Assembly (NCBI GenBank): GCA_024114885.1
Contig: CP099421.1
Location: 744,001-808,000, forward strand
Reading direction: 5' to 3'
Source of the DNA: Septoria linicola
Taxonomy: Eukaryota > Ascomycota > Dothideomycetes > Mycosphaerellales > Mycosphaerellaceae
Length of the DNA stretch: 64,000 nucleotides
Shown here: one piece after another, positions 34,425 to 44,162 of the stretch
Numbering within the stretch: the stretch's first letter is position 1
How the letters are laid out: each line of letters opens with the position of its first letter
Translations under genes and position numbers: made by a program
Notes under the pieces: model-generated
Database searches by the model: none
Told to the model about the DNA's origin: nothing
Seen by the model: the letters and a program-made list of their open reading frames with translations, nothing else

Positions 34425-35243
34425 TCAAGTCTTGACAGTTGCGCCCAGCTTCTCCAGCTCTTTCCGTCTCTGCTCCATTCTTCTCTTCTCTTCCTCCAGC
34501 ATTTCGTCGATCTTCTCCTTACTCTTGTCAAGCTGCGCCAACACCTGCCTCTCGTACTGCACACTCCATGCGCCGCCGCTCATGCCTGAGCCTTCCGCGC
34601 TTCCTCCCGGCGCACGATCAGGCAGCTGTGCACTCGGCTCGACATCGCCCTCGAACACAAAGTCCGGCTTCTTGCCCTTTCCCCGTCCCTTCTTGACCTT
34701 CAACCAATTGAATTGATCCTCGCTCATCATCATCTTGGCAAAATCTGATGTGGGCTCATTGAACTCAATCGTCTCCAGTCTTTCGGCGACGACCAGGTTG
34801 TCCTTCTCCTGGCGTGCCTTTTGCTTCTCATCTCCGTACGGAGACAGCGTGAGATAGTGCTCCCGATAGATTGCCTTCTCCCCGCTCTCTGGTGCGAAAT
34901 AGAGTCTTATCTCCACCGCGAACTCGCCATAGCCCGTTTCTGCGACCTCGAAACTAATGTCCTTCTTGCTGGAACCCGTGACTGGGTCGATGAGTGAGGA
35001 GGACTCGATCGTTCGCGAGGCATCGGTATATGTGTGATGCAACTTAAATTGCACCTTCTTCAGCCAGGTCGTGATGTCGGGTCCATTGGGAAGAGGCCGA
35101 ACGTAGACTTTCCAGCCTTTCGTGTGTCCTTCGGGCGGCGGATCGGGGTAGCCGGCATATGGGAGAACATGCGATTCGTTGCCGATGATGAAGTGACGCG
35201 TGAGCTTGATGCCTCGCACGCGTTTCGATGTTGCGGCCGGCAT
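34425..35243 (-). CDS. YAF9: YEATS-domain protein YAF9 (NuA4 / SWR1 subunit)
   Basis: Single exon, 272 residues from MPAATSKRVRGIKLTRHF (a second Met 7 codons upstream, 35264, is in frame). The YEATS domain covers about 1-165 with HTKGWKVYVRPLPNG, DITTWLKKVQFKLH, GYGEFAVEIRLYF and the acyl-lysine cage motif SPYGDEK. A linker with a basic KKGRGKGKKP and a C-terminal coiled coil (LAQLDKSKEKIDEMLEEE) follow, the part that docks into SWR1 and NuA4. YAF9 reads acetyl-lysine and supports H2A.Z deposition and H4 acetylation. Domain order and length agree with yeast Yaf9. Confidence 0.93.
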   Translation of the reverse strand: MPAATSKRVRGIKLTRHFIIGNESHVLPYAGYPDPPPEGHTKGWKVYVRPLPNGPDITTWLKKVQFKLHHTYTDASRTIESSSLIDPVTGSSKKDISFEVAETGYGEFAVEIRLYFAPESGEKAIYREHYLTLSPYGDEKQKARQEKDNLVVAERLETIEFNEPTSDFAKMMMSEDQFNWLKVKKGRGKGKKPDFVFEGDVEPSAQLPDRAPGGSAEGSGMSGGAWSVQYERQVLAQLDKSKEKIDEMLEEEKRRMEQRRKELEKLGATVKT

Positions 35244-35264
35244 GGCGGTGGGTTGACAAGGCAC

Positions 35265-35595
35265 AGGTCAGCGATCATGAGATGGACAAGATGTGGTGGA
35301 CGCGACGTGCGGAATCAAGTCCGCGTGCCAAGAAGGGCGAAGTGTAGAAGTGAAGACTGTCTGCTCCTTCTCCTTCTTGTACAAGTCCTAACTTGGAGAG
35401 ATTCAAGTCTGGCGAAGACGGATTGCATACATGGCTTCAACAGTCAAAGTCTGCCAGCGTAGTGGTGTTGAAATCCCTCAGAAAGGCCGAGTATGGCTCT
35501 CAATCATTCTTTCACGCCCTATCTATTCGGCGCCTTCTCAGTACAGCATTTCCATTCACTCGTGAAATAGGTTACATCTAGGTACATCACTCAGC
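35265..35595. other. Intergenic region
   Basis: About 330 bp between the divergently transcribed YAF9 and the aminotransferase remnant. No feature seen. Confidence 0.4.
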
Positions 35596-36263
35596 ATGGA
35601 TCCCACGCCTCATCAAGATACCCTGCTCGAGGCTCGCGATCAGAAGCGATTGTCGAATAGAGGAGCACTTGGCTTCACACAGCGAGATGTCTGGGGCCCT
35701 AGAGAGAAGTCCATGGCGAGCCCTTGGTCTGCAACCACGAATCCGAATGGAACGTGCGTGATCTGGCAGATTCCTGTTTCAGGCGCAGGCTGATACCTTC
35801 GCAGTGTCATCTTACGTCTCGCTGAGAACAGCTTGATGCACGAAGAAGTGGCTGACTTGATCAAGTCCGAGATCTCAGTAACAACATCGGAGCATCTGAC
35901 ATACAGCACTGTAACGAATCTGTTACCTATGTCCTGGGCCGTGTATGACTAATCACGAGAACCAGGTATGCCGCATTATTCATCTGGGTCGACCTGCGGC
36001 ATCTCTTCCTGCCCAAAGAAGCCGCCAAACAAGACTACGCAACCCTCAAGATCAATTCTCCGAATGCATCGAAGAGCCAAGCCCGCGAGCACGCTATTGA
36101 GCAGACCTTTCAGCGCAACAGTGTCATGATCGCGCCAGGCTCAGCGTACTTTCCAGAAGAGTATGGGTGGTTCCGAATCACATTCACAGTCAGTATGGAG
36201 ACTCTGAAGGAGGGACTTACCAGATTCGGCAGGGCATTGGACGACTTGCGTGCTGAGCTATGA
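35596..36263 (+). pseudogene. ACC-synthase-like class I/II aminotransferase, internally deleted
   Basis: The start codes MDPTPHQDTLLEARDQKRLSN and, after a 50-nt intron (35755-35804), continues GTVILRLAENSLMHEEVA and HLTYST, the usual N-terminal part of fungal 1-aminocyclopropane-1-carboxylate-synthase-like proteins. The 3' part codes AALFIWVDLRHLF, IAPGSAYFPEEYGWFRITF and the C-terminus of the same family. Between them some 200-250 residues are missing, including the PLP-binding lysine region. A GT..AG stretch with a CTAAT branch point (about 35910-35965) links the ends but does not keep the frame. The product cannot be an active PLP enzyme. Confidence 0.82.
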
Positions 36264-36430
36264 ATGTGCCCGCTACATCATTGGATGGCAGGAGTAGTCG
36301 CGAGCTTTATCGCCACCTACAACAACGAAGCAATCAAAACAGCTACAATAGTCCCCGCCATCACCAATTCCATCTGCACCGACCCCCGCTGTCCCTCTCC
36401 CCTCTCCGCTCCAACCAAACACCCAGCCCT

Positions 36431-36482
36431 CTCCTCCTCCTCCTCCTCCTCCTCCTCCTCCTCCTCCTCCTCCTCCTCCTCC
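36431..36482. repeat. (CTC)n trinucleotide microsatellite, about 17 copies
   Basis: An uninterrupted CTC/CCT run. It yields poly-Ser (+) or poly-Glu (-) frames that are artefacts of the repeat. It sits just downstream of the aminotransferase remnant and beside the putative secreted-protein gene. Confidence 0.95.
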
Positions 36483-36509
36483 AAACGCAAAACCTCAAAA
36501 CTCCCCACC

Positions 36510-37078
36510 CTAAACGGTACATCCAAAAACCCTCTCCTCCCTCCCCTCCCCACAATCCCTCCCCTCAAAAACCCTCAACCCCACCCTCTCCTTCCCAAAC
36601 TCCTCAAACTGGCTCAAATGCCTCGGCGGATCACTCGGACTAAATTGTACCCTCGAATAATTCCCCTCTGTATCATATCCATCTGGAATATGCGCGATGA
36701 ATTCATTTGCGCAGTTCGTGCAGCCCCAGGGGCATGTGTAGGTATGTAGCCCGATGTGTTGAATTCTGAGGGGCGGGGCAGAGATAGTATGGAGGAGGAG
36801 ATGGAGTAGCATGATCGGGAGGTGTAGTTGGCCGTGAAGCGGATTCGGAGGAAGGAGAGGGCCCAGTGTGAGTCAGAGGGGCCGGGGCAGGAGTAGGAGC
36901 CGGATTGGGTCAGGGAGAACTCGAAACCTTGGGGTGCTGGGCTGTGAGGATGTAGAGCATGATGGTGGTGGTGGTGGTGGTTAGATAGGAAAGGGCTGAT
37001 TTGTTTCCGTGTTTGAAGGTCCTCTAGTTGGGCATTGCAGGTGCTGAGGAGGGAGAAGAAGAGGAAGAGTGGATTCAT
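36510..37078 (-). CDS. Putative small secreted protein, reading frame uncertain
   Basis: From the ATG at about 37078 a signal-peptide-like start is read: MNPLFLFFSLLSTCNAQ, with likely cleavage after it. A His run follows (seven residues from CAC repeats), then FSLTQSGSYSCPGPSDSHWAL and SFLRIRFTANYTS. The last part with most sense, TCPWGCTNCANEFIAHIPDG to FGCTV and a stop at 36510, lies in another frame. No GT occurs between the two parts that could start an intron, so one or more indels are implied. It may be a decayed effector-like or cell-surface gene. No family recognised; low confidence. Confidence 0.4.
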
Positions 37079-37692
37079 GATTGATGAGATAGTATCTGCG
37101 GAGACTGAAAAGAAAATCGTGAAAAGAAATTCGTGAGCTGGAGCCGCCTCCAAGCACAGGTTATCTGATGGTTTTGATGTTGGTGCTCTATGAGTCCAGT
37201 CACTCCGTCGCGAGGAGGCACAGCAAAGACTTTATTTGGGGACATCACTTCCAAGACTATACGTTTGATGCCATTGCTCGACATAGCGCAAAAGCCAATT
37301 TGTATGCGTTCATGTAGCATCTCAAGGGTGCGTAAATGGAGCCGCCTAGAAATGCCTAGGATTTTGCACTGGAGGGAAAGTGGTCTTAACCCGGCCAGGC
37401 TGACGATCGTTGTGGCACAGAGGCTCTGAATGTGAGGTGGTATCTGAGGTTGCAGCGAAGGAGGCTTAGCAATCGTGAGGTTCAAGCTTGGCTGCCAAGC
37501 TCGTGAGGAAGGGCGCCGGAAAACAATGGGCTTAGCCAGATCGTTCTGCCAACCTGATGTGCATTTCTGCGACCACGTTCAACAGCCTGGGACGATGCTG
37601 TCAGATAGCTGTGAGTAATGCGCTTCTTAGTAAAAGTCCAAGTCCTTAGCATTGAGACAACACTTGCGTCCTTTTCGGTCCTATGTGATCTG
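37079..37692. other. Intergenic region
   Basis: About 600 bp. A 136-codon minus frame (37075-37485) shows no protein features, so nothing is annotated. Confidence 0.4.
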
Positions 37693-39162
37693 CTATGTCT
37701 CCTCCTTCTTGGCATCCTCTGCGACTGACCGCGAGGCCCGATCACTTTTCGTTGCCGCCCACTCCTCTAGCAGCTTCTGCACTTTTGGTCCCCATACTTC
37801 CTCTCCCGCTTTGAGCTCCTTATACTGCAGCACATTCGTTCCCAGCTCAAAGTCCGATTGTCGTGTGCGCACCAAGCTGGACATGCAAGCTAGCGAGCCA
37901 ACGGCAGATCCGAGGTCGTGGATCAAAGATCGAACGTAGAAGCCTGATGTGACTGTCATCTTTATACGACAGGCTGGAGCAGGACATCTTGACTGGTTGA
38001 CAATGGGCTCCTCTGACTTTTCAGGTAGTGATGCCTCTGCACTGAGAGTGGCCGGCTGCTGGTCGTCTTTTGGTGGTTGAGCGGTTTCAGTATCCGGCTG
38101 TGCGCCTTCTTGTGTAGACAAGCGTTTGATTGCGGCGGGCATCGGCTCCGGTGCTGCACTGCCGGGAACAGCCTCTGCATCGCGCTTCGTCTTTTTGGCT
38201 GAAGGCTCTGCTGCGGCCTCCGCTTTGCTCTCATCCAGCTCAGATCGTTTCCGCTTCAGGATTGCTTCGCTGCTTTCTTCCATTTGCCCAGCTCGCTCAG
38301 GACTGGCACCGCCAAATTCACCAGGCAGTGCTTGTTTGGCCAGATTCTTCTCAGCACTATCGGCTTCTGCTGACGGCCAGTTCCATTCGTGAGAGCCGCC
38401 AGGGTACCATTCTGTAAGTTCCAGCTGAGTGACATCTACCGGTCTTTCCTGAATCTCAAATCCCTCGGGTAACGGCTTTCCTTCTCTCGCGTACTCGTAC
38501 AGTCGCTTTCCCTGTACTCTCAGCGCCGAGAAGATGGGTGGCTTTTGCATGCCCTTGCCTCTAAACTTCTCCAGCGTCTGCTCCACCTGCTCCCTCGTGA
38601 TGTGATCGAAAGGCTTCCTCCCCACAATCTTGCCTTCGGTATCATACGTGTCGGTCGCAGCACCAAACAGCACCACTGCCTCGTAACTTTTCGTGCACTC
38701 TGTGGTGAAGTACTGCAGATCTTTCGTGCCGCTGCCAATACCTAGAATGAGCACGCCCGTTGCCATAGGATCCAAAGTGCCTCCATGGCCCATTTTGACG
38801 TCTCTCAGCTTTCTGGCCTTGATTCTTCGCTTCTGCTTCTGGTTGTGCGACTCGCTCTCCAGCTTGGATCGTTCTCGATCAAGCCATGGTCGGAACAGCT
38901 TGGACGGGTTGAAGTGGTTCTGGACATCTCGAATGACTTGTGCGGAGCTTATGGCGGGCGGCTTGTTGATGGCTGCGAATATACGTGATTAGGATGCAAG
39001 AGGGAGGAATGGTGTGGAATAGAACCGTACCATACCAAGGACGCCTTCGAGGATGGGACCCGACATGGTGACGACGATGCTGGGAGGTAGACTGCTCGTG
39101 GAGGATGAACTTGGTGATGATACTTGCTTGAGACTGCGCCAGAGGAGTTGGCGACCGCCCAT
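37693..39162 (-). CDS. PUS4: tRNA pseudouridine-55 synthase (TruB/Pus4 family)
   Basis: Isomerises U55 in the T loop of tRNAs. The main exon is 38972-37693; a 63-nt intron (38973-39035) links it to an exon starting at 39066 (MSGPILEGVLA, 436 residues) or at the in-frame 39162. The catalytic aspartate is in GHGGTLDPMATGVL; further TruB motifs are KSYEAVVLFGAATDTYD, PPIFSALRVQGKRLYEYAREG and TSGFYVRSLIHDLGS. A long acidic and Ala-rich insert lies between the catalytic blocks. The longer start adds MGGRQLLWRSLKQVSSPSSS, basic and Ser-rich like a mitochondrial presequence; yeast Pus4 works in nucleus and mitochondria, so two starts may serve two compartments. Confidence 0.92.
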
Positions 39163-39427
39163 TGATTTGAAATGCAGATGAAGTGAAGTGTGGTGGATGA
39201 TAATGGTGGAAGGCAGTGACGGCAAGAGCTAACTAACGCGTGCCTGCCGAAAACTCATGCGCGATCTACTAGCGCGAAACCTTAATTGCTCTCAGTCGCG
39301 ACCTGCGCGTCGTCGCTCCGCAGCCTTCACTTCTCGACGCTGCCAGACTCTGATGACGGACTCAAAGATGATCGCAGATACATCTCAACCCCATTGACGA
39401 CACGCTTGACCCCTCGCGACTGCCACG

Positions 39428-41248
39428 ATGGCACCCGCAGCCCCCGAACTGGACATTCTCCGCCCACGCGACCCCTCATTGGACGACGACTCGGACTGTT
39501 GGGAGGAATTCACCATCCGAGACGCAACTGTACATGAATCCGGCGACGAGAATGCTTTGGTCAGTTTGTTGGTCGCAGAAGCCGGATTCCCATTGACAGT
39601 CCGCGGCGAACTGGAGCGACTCGATGAGCCCGACTACGACTTGTACCTTCACGATGCAAAGAGCTATCCCAGGCCCATCCACATTGTCGTGGAAAACGTG
39701 AGGCAATTCGCTTTTGGCCAGGACGACGGCTTCTCGGCGATATGGGCTGCGGGAAAGTCGGGCTGGCATCGACTGCAGCCCGCCAAGAAGTACAAGAAGA
39801 TCTACGATGACATGTGCGAGGCCGTATCGGTGCTGTACTTCGTCGCAGATGCATACAAGACGGAACGATTCGAGGGCAGAGGGAAGAACAGGAAGCTGTT
39901 GAAGGACTACACCGCACAAGAGCTGTTTGCCAAGTATGCTCGCGATGTGCTAGATACCGAGGATGTAGAGGAAGCAGCCGAGAGGATATATCGCCATAAA
40001 GACTTCCTGATCAGCTCGATGCTGGCAGGGCGAGAAGGCTTGGCTTGGTCAAAGTACTCTCTCACGAAACATCTTTATAAGAAGTTCCCGGATACAGTCA
40101 CTACGCTGAGGCGAAGACGAGAAGCTCTCCCCGAGTCTGAAGCTCCTGCTGCAAAGTCACGACATACCAGAGCTCAATCTTCAGACACAACCTCTGCCGC
40201 AGCATCCAAGCCGACAAGGACGAGATCTACCAGACAAAACTCGGTCGAGCCGCAAGCCAAGGCTGCCTCCAGATCAGATGACGTGAGAGTCCGGACGACA
40301 CGGCAAGGCTCAGTCGAAACCAGCTCGACGCTGGGCAGTCGTGGGACGCGGCGCGGTCGAGCGGCTCGAACAGGAAAGGTGGAAGTGATCTCGCTAGACG
40401 GCACGTCAGACGCTGATGGCACGATACCAGAGGAGCCAGAAGAGGAAGACATGGAGGTAGATGAGGAACCGGTAGCAGTAATGGCTCCACCAAAAACGAA
40501 ATCCATGCCCTCGAGGCGCACGCGGAAGCATCCAAATCCAGTTGAGCCGGAACCTGAACATGCGCCGGAAGTCCTTGCAACACCCGCAAAGGACGAGGAG
40601 AGCGATGAAGAGATTCGAGCTCGAGAGCAGAAGAACAAATCGTCGCTACGTCCACGTGCCAGCAAAGCCAGCAAGTCTACGTCGAGAAATGGTGGCAAGG
40701 GGCCGAGGGAGCAAATCGATGAGGGGGAAGATGAGCCGGATCCTCCATCATCGCCTCTACCGGGCAAGCGAAAGCATGCTGATGAGCGAAACGAAGTTGG
40801 GCGGAGGAAGCCCAAACGTCGCAACTCTCGTCCACATTACGATGAGGGCATCGACATACCTACGTCGCCCGACTCCAGCGGGGCAGACGTTGATCTTCCA
40901 CTGCGACTGTCCGAAGTGGCACATATGGAAGATCCTGTTCAGGAGGACACCTGGGTCTGCGCGCTAGATGGCTGTACGCACAAAGTCTACGCCTCATCAC
41001 ATCCTGATAGCCAACGACTGATTCGAGAACACTATGCGCTGCATGCATATGATGACGACGAGAGAGTGCAGATGGTTAAGAAAATCGAAGCCCCCTCTCT
41101 ACCCGTTTCACGATTGATGGAGAAGGTAAAGATGCGAGCAAAGGCAGATGGCTTCCCAAGCAGTGCTGCGTCCGCTCCGAGTATGCCCGAGAATGTGAGG
41201 AGTCGTTTTGGTATAGCGGGACAGGTCGGGGTTGTACAAAAATATTGA
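39428..41248 (+). CDS. RFTS (DNMT1 replication-foci) domain protein with C-terminal zinc finger
   Basis: Single exon, 606 residues. Residues about 75-190 match the replication-foci-targeting fold found in DNMT1 and in fission-yeast Raf2: RPIHIVVENVRQFAFG, FSAIWAAGKSGWHRL and YKKIYDDMCEAVSVLYFVADAY. A disordered, acidic and Arg-rich middle (250-490) follows, then a Cys2-His2-like module WVCALDGCTHKVY..REHYALH (about 510-545). There is no methyltransferase catalytic domain. Raf2 acts in the Clr4 histone H3K9 methylation complex and a distant counterpart (DIM-7) exists in Neurospora; this protein is a candidate of that kind, which is inference. Confidence 0.8.
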   Translation: MAPAAPELDILRPRDPSLDDDSDCWEEFTIRDATVHESGDENALVSLLVAEAGFPLTVRGELERLDEPDYDLYLHDAKSYPRPIHIVVENVRQFAFGQDDGFSAIWAAGKSGWHRLQPAKKYKKIYDDMCEAVSVLYFVADAYKTERFEGRGKNRKLLKDYTAQELFAKYARDVLDTEDVEEAAERIYRHKDFLISSMLAGREGLAWSKYSLTKHLYKKFPDTVTTLRRRREALPESEAPAAKSRHTRAQSSDTTSAAASKPTRTRSTRQNSVEPQAKAASRSDDVRVRTTRQGSVETSSTLGSRGTRRGRAARTGKVEVISLDGTSDADGTIPEEPEEEDMEVDEEPVAVMAPPKTKSMPSRRTRKHPNPVEPEPEHAPEVLATPAKDEESDEEIRAREQKNKSSLRPRASKASKSTSRNGGKGPREQIDEGEDEPDPPSSPLPGKRKHADERNEVGRRKPKRRNSRPHYDEGIDIPTSPDSSGADVDLPLRLSEVAHMEDPVQEDTWVCALDGCTHKVYASSHPDSQRLIREHYALHAYDDDERVQMVKKIEAPSLPVSRLMEKVKMRAKADGFPSSAASAPSMPENVRSRFGIAGQVGVVQKY

Positions 41249-41439
41249 TCGTTGGATGGCGATACTGTTGACGACATGGGAATGACGACTTTTGGATGAT
41301 ACCACTTTTTGTTCTTGCATGGTGATGATAGCGCCGATATGTATATTGGGAACACAATATCAAATGCACACTGTGCATACTACACTCCAAGGCGCTGCTC
41401 TGCAGCTTCCTACACAACATCGTGCAGACCTTGCCCGAT

Positions 41440-42318
41440 TCACAACTTCGGCACACTCGCAAACAGCTTTGGAAAATTCGGACATCCACTCGCCGCCGTC
41501 CAACCTCCATCCACAACTAATGCCTGCCCCGTCACAAACGAAGCATCATCCGACGCCAAAAAACAACACCGCGCTCCCAACCTCTTCCGGCTGCGCGCCA
41601 CGATTCAAAGGAATACTCTCCAACAGCGCTTCATGAACATGCTTCTCGCTCCTAAACCCCTCCGTCATAGGCGTGACCATATACCCCGGACAAACAGCAT
41701 TCAGCCTGATCCCATCACGCGCGTGATCCAACGCCATGGTTCGCACGAGGTTCACCGACCCGGCTTTCGCTGCAGAATACGAACATAATCCATAATCTCC
41801 GAAAAGACCCGCTGTGCTTGCTGTGACCACGATCGAACCCCCTGTAGCTTGGGCTTTCATAGGTGGAATCACAGCGCGCGAGAGATAAAACAGTCCTGAA
41901 AGATTTGTCCGGACCACGGCGTCGAAAGTGGCGATATCTTGGTCTACGACCGTGCCAAGATCTGCGAGGCGCGCGCCGTTGTGGAAGAGAACGTCTATGC
42001 GTGAGAGTTTGGCTATGCAGGCGGAGACTGCGGAGGCGCAGGATGAGGGGGAGGAGACGTCGCAGGTTTGGAAGTGGATGTTGGGACTTTTGTTGCTGCC
42101 TGAGAGGGTGGAGAGTACGTCGCGCTTGAGGAGGTCGGTGACGAAGAGTTTGGCGCCTTCGGTGAGGAACAGGGCGCAGGTGGCGAGGCCGAGGCCGGAT
42201 GTTCCTGAAGCAACATTCATATTAGATTTGGCTTGTCTTCGTGGACGGAGCTCATGGGAGTGCTTGACGAACCGCCTGTGACAAGGACGACTTTGTCTTC
42301 GAATCTTCTTCTGGCCAT
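41440..42318 (-). pseudogene. Short-chain dehydrogenase/reductase with a homopolymer frameshift
   Basis: The short exon 42318-42273 codes MARRRFEDKVVLVTG. A 68-nt intron (42205-42272, GTTCGT..TCAG) restores VTGGTSGLGLATC, the cofactor motif. Then come NGARLADLG, the Ser in IVVTASTAGLFG, YSAAK (Tyr/Lys) and NAVCPGYMVTPM. At a run of six A (41558-41563, T on the coding strand) the frame shifts; with five it would continue LASDDASFVTGQALVVDGGW, the normal SDR C-terminus, to a stop at 41440. Unless this is a sequencing error, the gene loses its last 40 residues. Substrate unknown. Confidence 0.8.
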
Positions 42319-42803
42319 TTCAAGAATACAGGACTTCTATTCCAACGTAGACTTCTGAGGGATGAGGAGCTATTGCAGAACATTCTTGGGCGCACCAGAC
42401 CCATTATACGCGCCTTGCAGGGCAATTGACAGGATCAAGATGTGACTGAGGTCGCACCGCGCATATGCTGCATGACTAGGCGATCAGTCATACCCCTCGC
42501 CTGGTCGAGCTGTCCACTTTGCTGTCAGCGCGAAGTGACTAAGAGTGCATTATCTGGAGTTGAGGGGCCACAGGGAATATGTGGCGCTCGGGAATCGCGA
42601 AACCGTGGTCATGATCCGCGTGGGTTGCTATGGAGCATGACACGATCATCGCATCTCTCAAGGAGGAAATTCGATGGACGGCCGCCGGCACAATAAACGA
42701 TATTGGAAGACGCCAAAAGAAGCTCGACTCAATGATTAAGTGGCATTTCAAGACTTGGCATATCGCTAACAACACTACCGCTCTCACACGACACCGATCC
42801 ATC

Positions 42804-43674
42804 TCACTCCTTGAGCTGGATATCCTGCTTCTCCGACACGCTCTCATCTGCGTCCTTCTTCCACGGCTGTACGGCTCCTGCGCTATCCTTGCCGCCCTTG
42901 TAAATCTGCCTTGATACGTGGTTGTTGAAGTATGGGTCGTAGTCCTTGATGCAAACACAAGCAGCGAGACCGACAAAGCCAGCATATCGGCCAAATATGC
43001 TCCAAAGCCGGTCGGAACAACATTCGGGAAGACTACCGTGACAGCCACGACGAAGAACTTCCATTTGTGGGGACAGATCTCGCCGACTGTCAGGCCGTAG
43101 CAGGTGCTTCGATGATTAGCGATTAGAAGCAGGAAAAAAGGGGTGGCTCACTCACTGCACACCAGCCGCAAGCCCCAACATAACATTCGCTCCAACCAGA
43201 GTATTGATCGTGTTAGCCGTGCACGCCACCACTCCGCCGACGAAACCCGTAGCAGTCGCTGCGATGAGGATCCATCGTCTGCCGAACTTGTCTGAGATTC
43301 GACCGAACAAGATGATCGAGATGGCGCTCGCTACGGACCAGATGATAGAGAACAGGCTTGCGTTGGCGCTGGGTCCGATGTCTCTGTTGATGACAGTGAT
43401 GACTGCGGCAGCTGGTGAGAAGCCCCAGTAACTTGCGCTGTGGACTGTCAGCTATGTATGTTTTGGGGGTCGAGGGGGACTTGTTGAGGACTCACACTGT
43501 CGACAGTGATATCGACGCAATAGCTCCGATCAATGGCCAACTGGTAAAGTATCCTTGCCTTACTTGCGAAGCATCAGTAGCGAGTGCTTCCGACTGTCGA
43601 ATATGTTCCCGCTTTCGCTCGCCAGCATGTGCCAGCTCCAGCTCTTGGAGTTTTGACTGAAGTTGTTGCGACAT
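42804..43674 (-). pseudogene. Tri12-like MFS transporter, middle deleted
   Basis: The first part codes MSQQLQSKLQELELAHAG, then GYFTSWPLIGAIASISLSTV and, across a GTGAGT..CCACAG intron, ASYWGFSPAAAV. ILFGRISDKFGRRWILI (the MFS A-type loop) and ANVMLGLAAGV follow, then after a second intron YGLTVGEICPHKWKFF and FPNVVPTGFGA. The reading then jumps, with a frame change at about 43015, to the C-terminal end of the same family: FGRYAGFVGLAACVCIKDYD and NNHVSRQIYKGG, stop at 42804. About 250-300 residues holding the later transmembrane segments are gone. The remnant cannot be a working transporter. Confidence 0.78.
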
Positions 43675-44162
43675 GATGTAAGTTGAAGCAGAAGCAGAAG
43701 CAGAAGCCAGCAGTCCTCTTGCTTCAAAGCGAGCAAACGACTTCTTCAAAAGAGTCGCTGATATGGCATGACCATCAACGAACTTATGTCCCGAGACATC
43801 TCCACTTTTCGTCTCCAAAGTCTGTTCGCCCCAGATCTGCGTTGCAGCACCAGATTGGCGAGTGCCAGGTACAAGGATGACTGGAGTGGTTGTTAGTCCT
43901 TCACTCGCGGAGGCCCTAAGCTTTGGAGTTGGAACTCTATTTCCCCGCTGATTTCCTGTTGTGGCGATTACTACACTTGTGCTGACTACGAGTGTACATG
44001 GGTGACTGTGCTGAGAATGTAGCTGCATAGTGAGTGATCTGCGCGGCAGAGCTCGGCGCTTCTGGTGTATCACTACGATGGTCTTGTACGATCAAAAATG
44101 GTCGTTAAGTAAGCTGCTGGCGGGCATAGACTGAAGAGCAACCATTCCGAGTCTCACAGACC

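Noticed and set aside
36260..36749. Open frames of 127-161 codons across the CTC repeat
   Set aside because: They exist only because the microsatellite codes poly-Ser, poly-Leu or poly-Glu; sequence outside it shows no protein character.
37075..37485. 136-codon minus-strand frame
   Set aside because: No domain, no splice continuation, overlaps the signal-peptide region of the neighbouring candidate.
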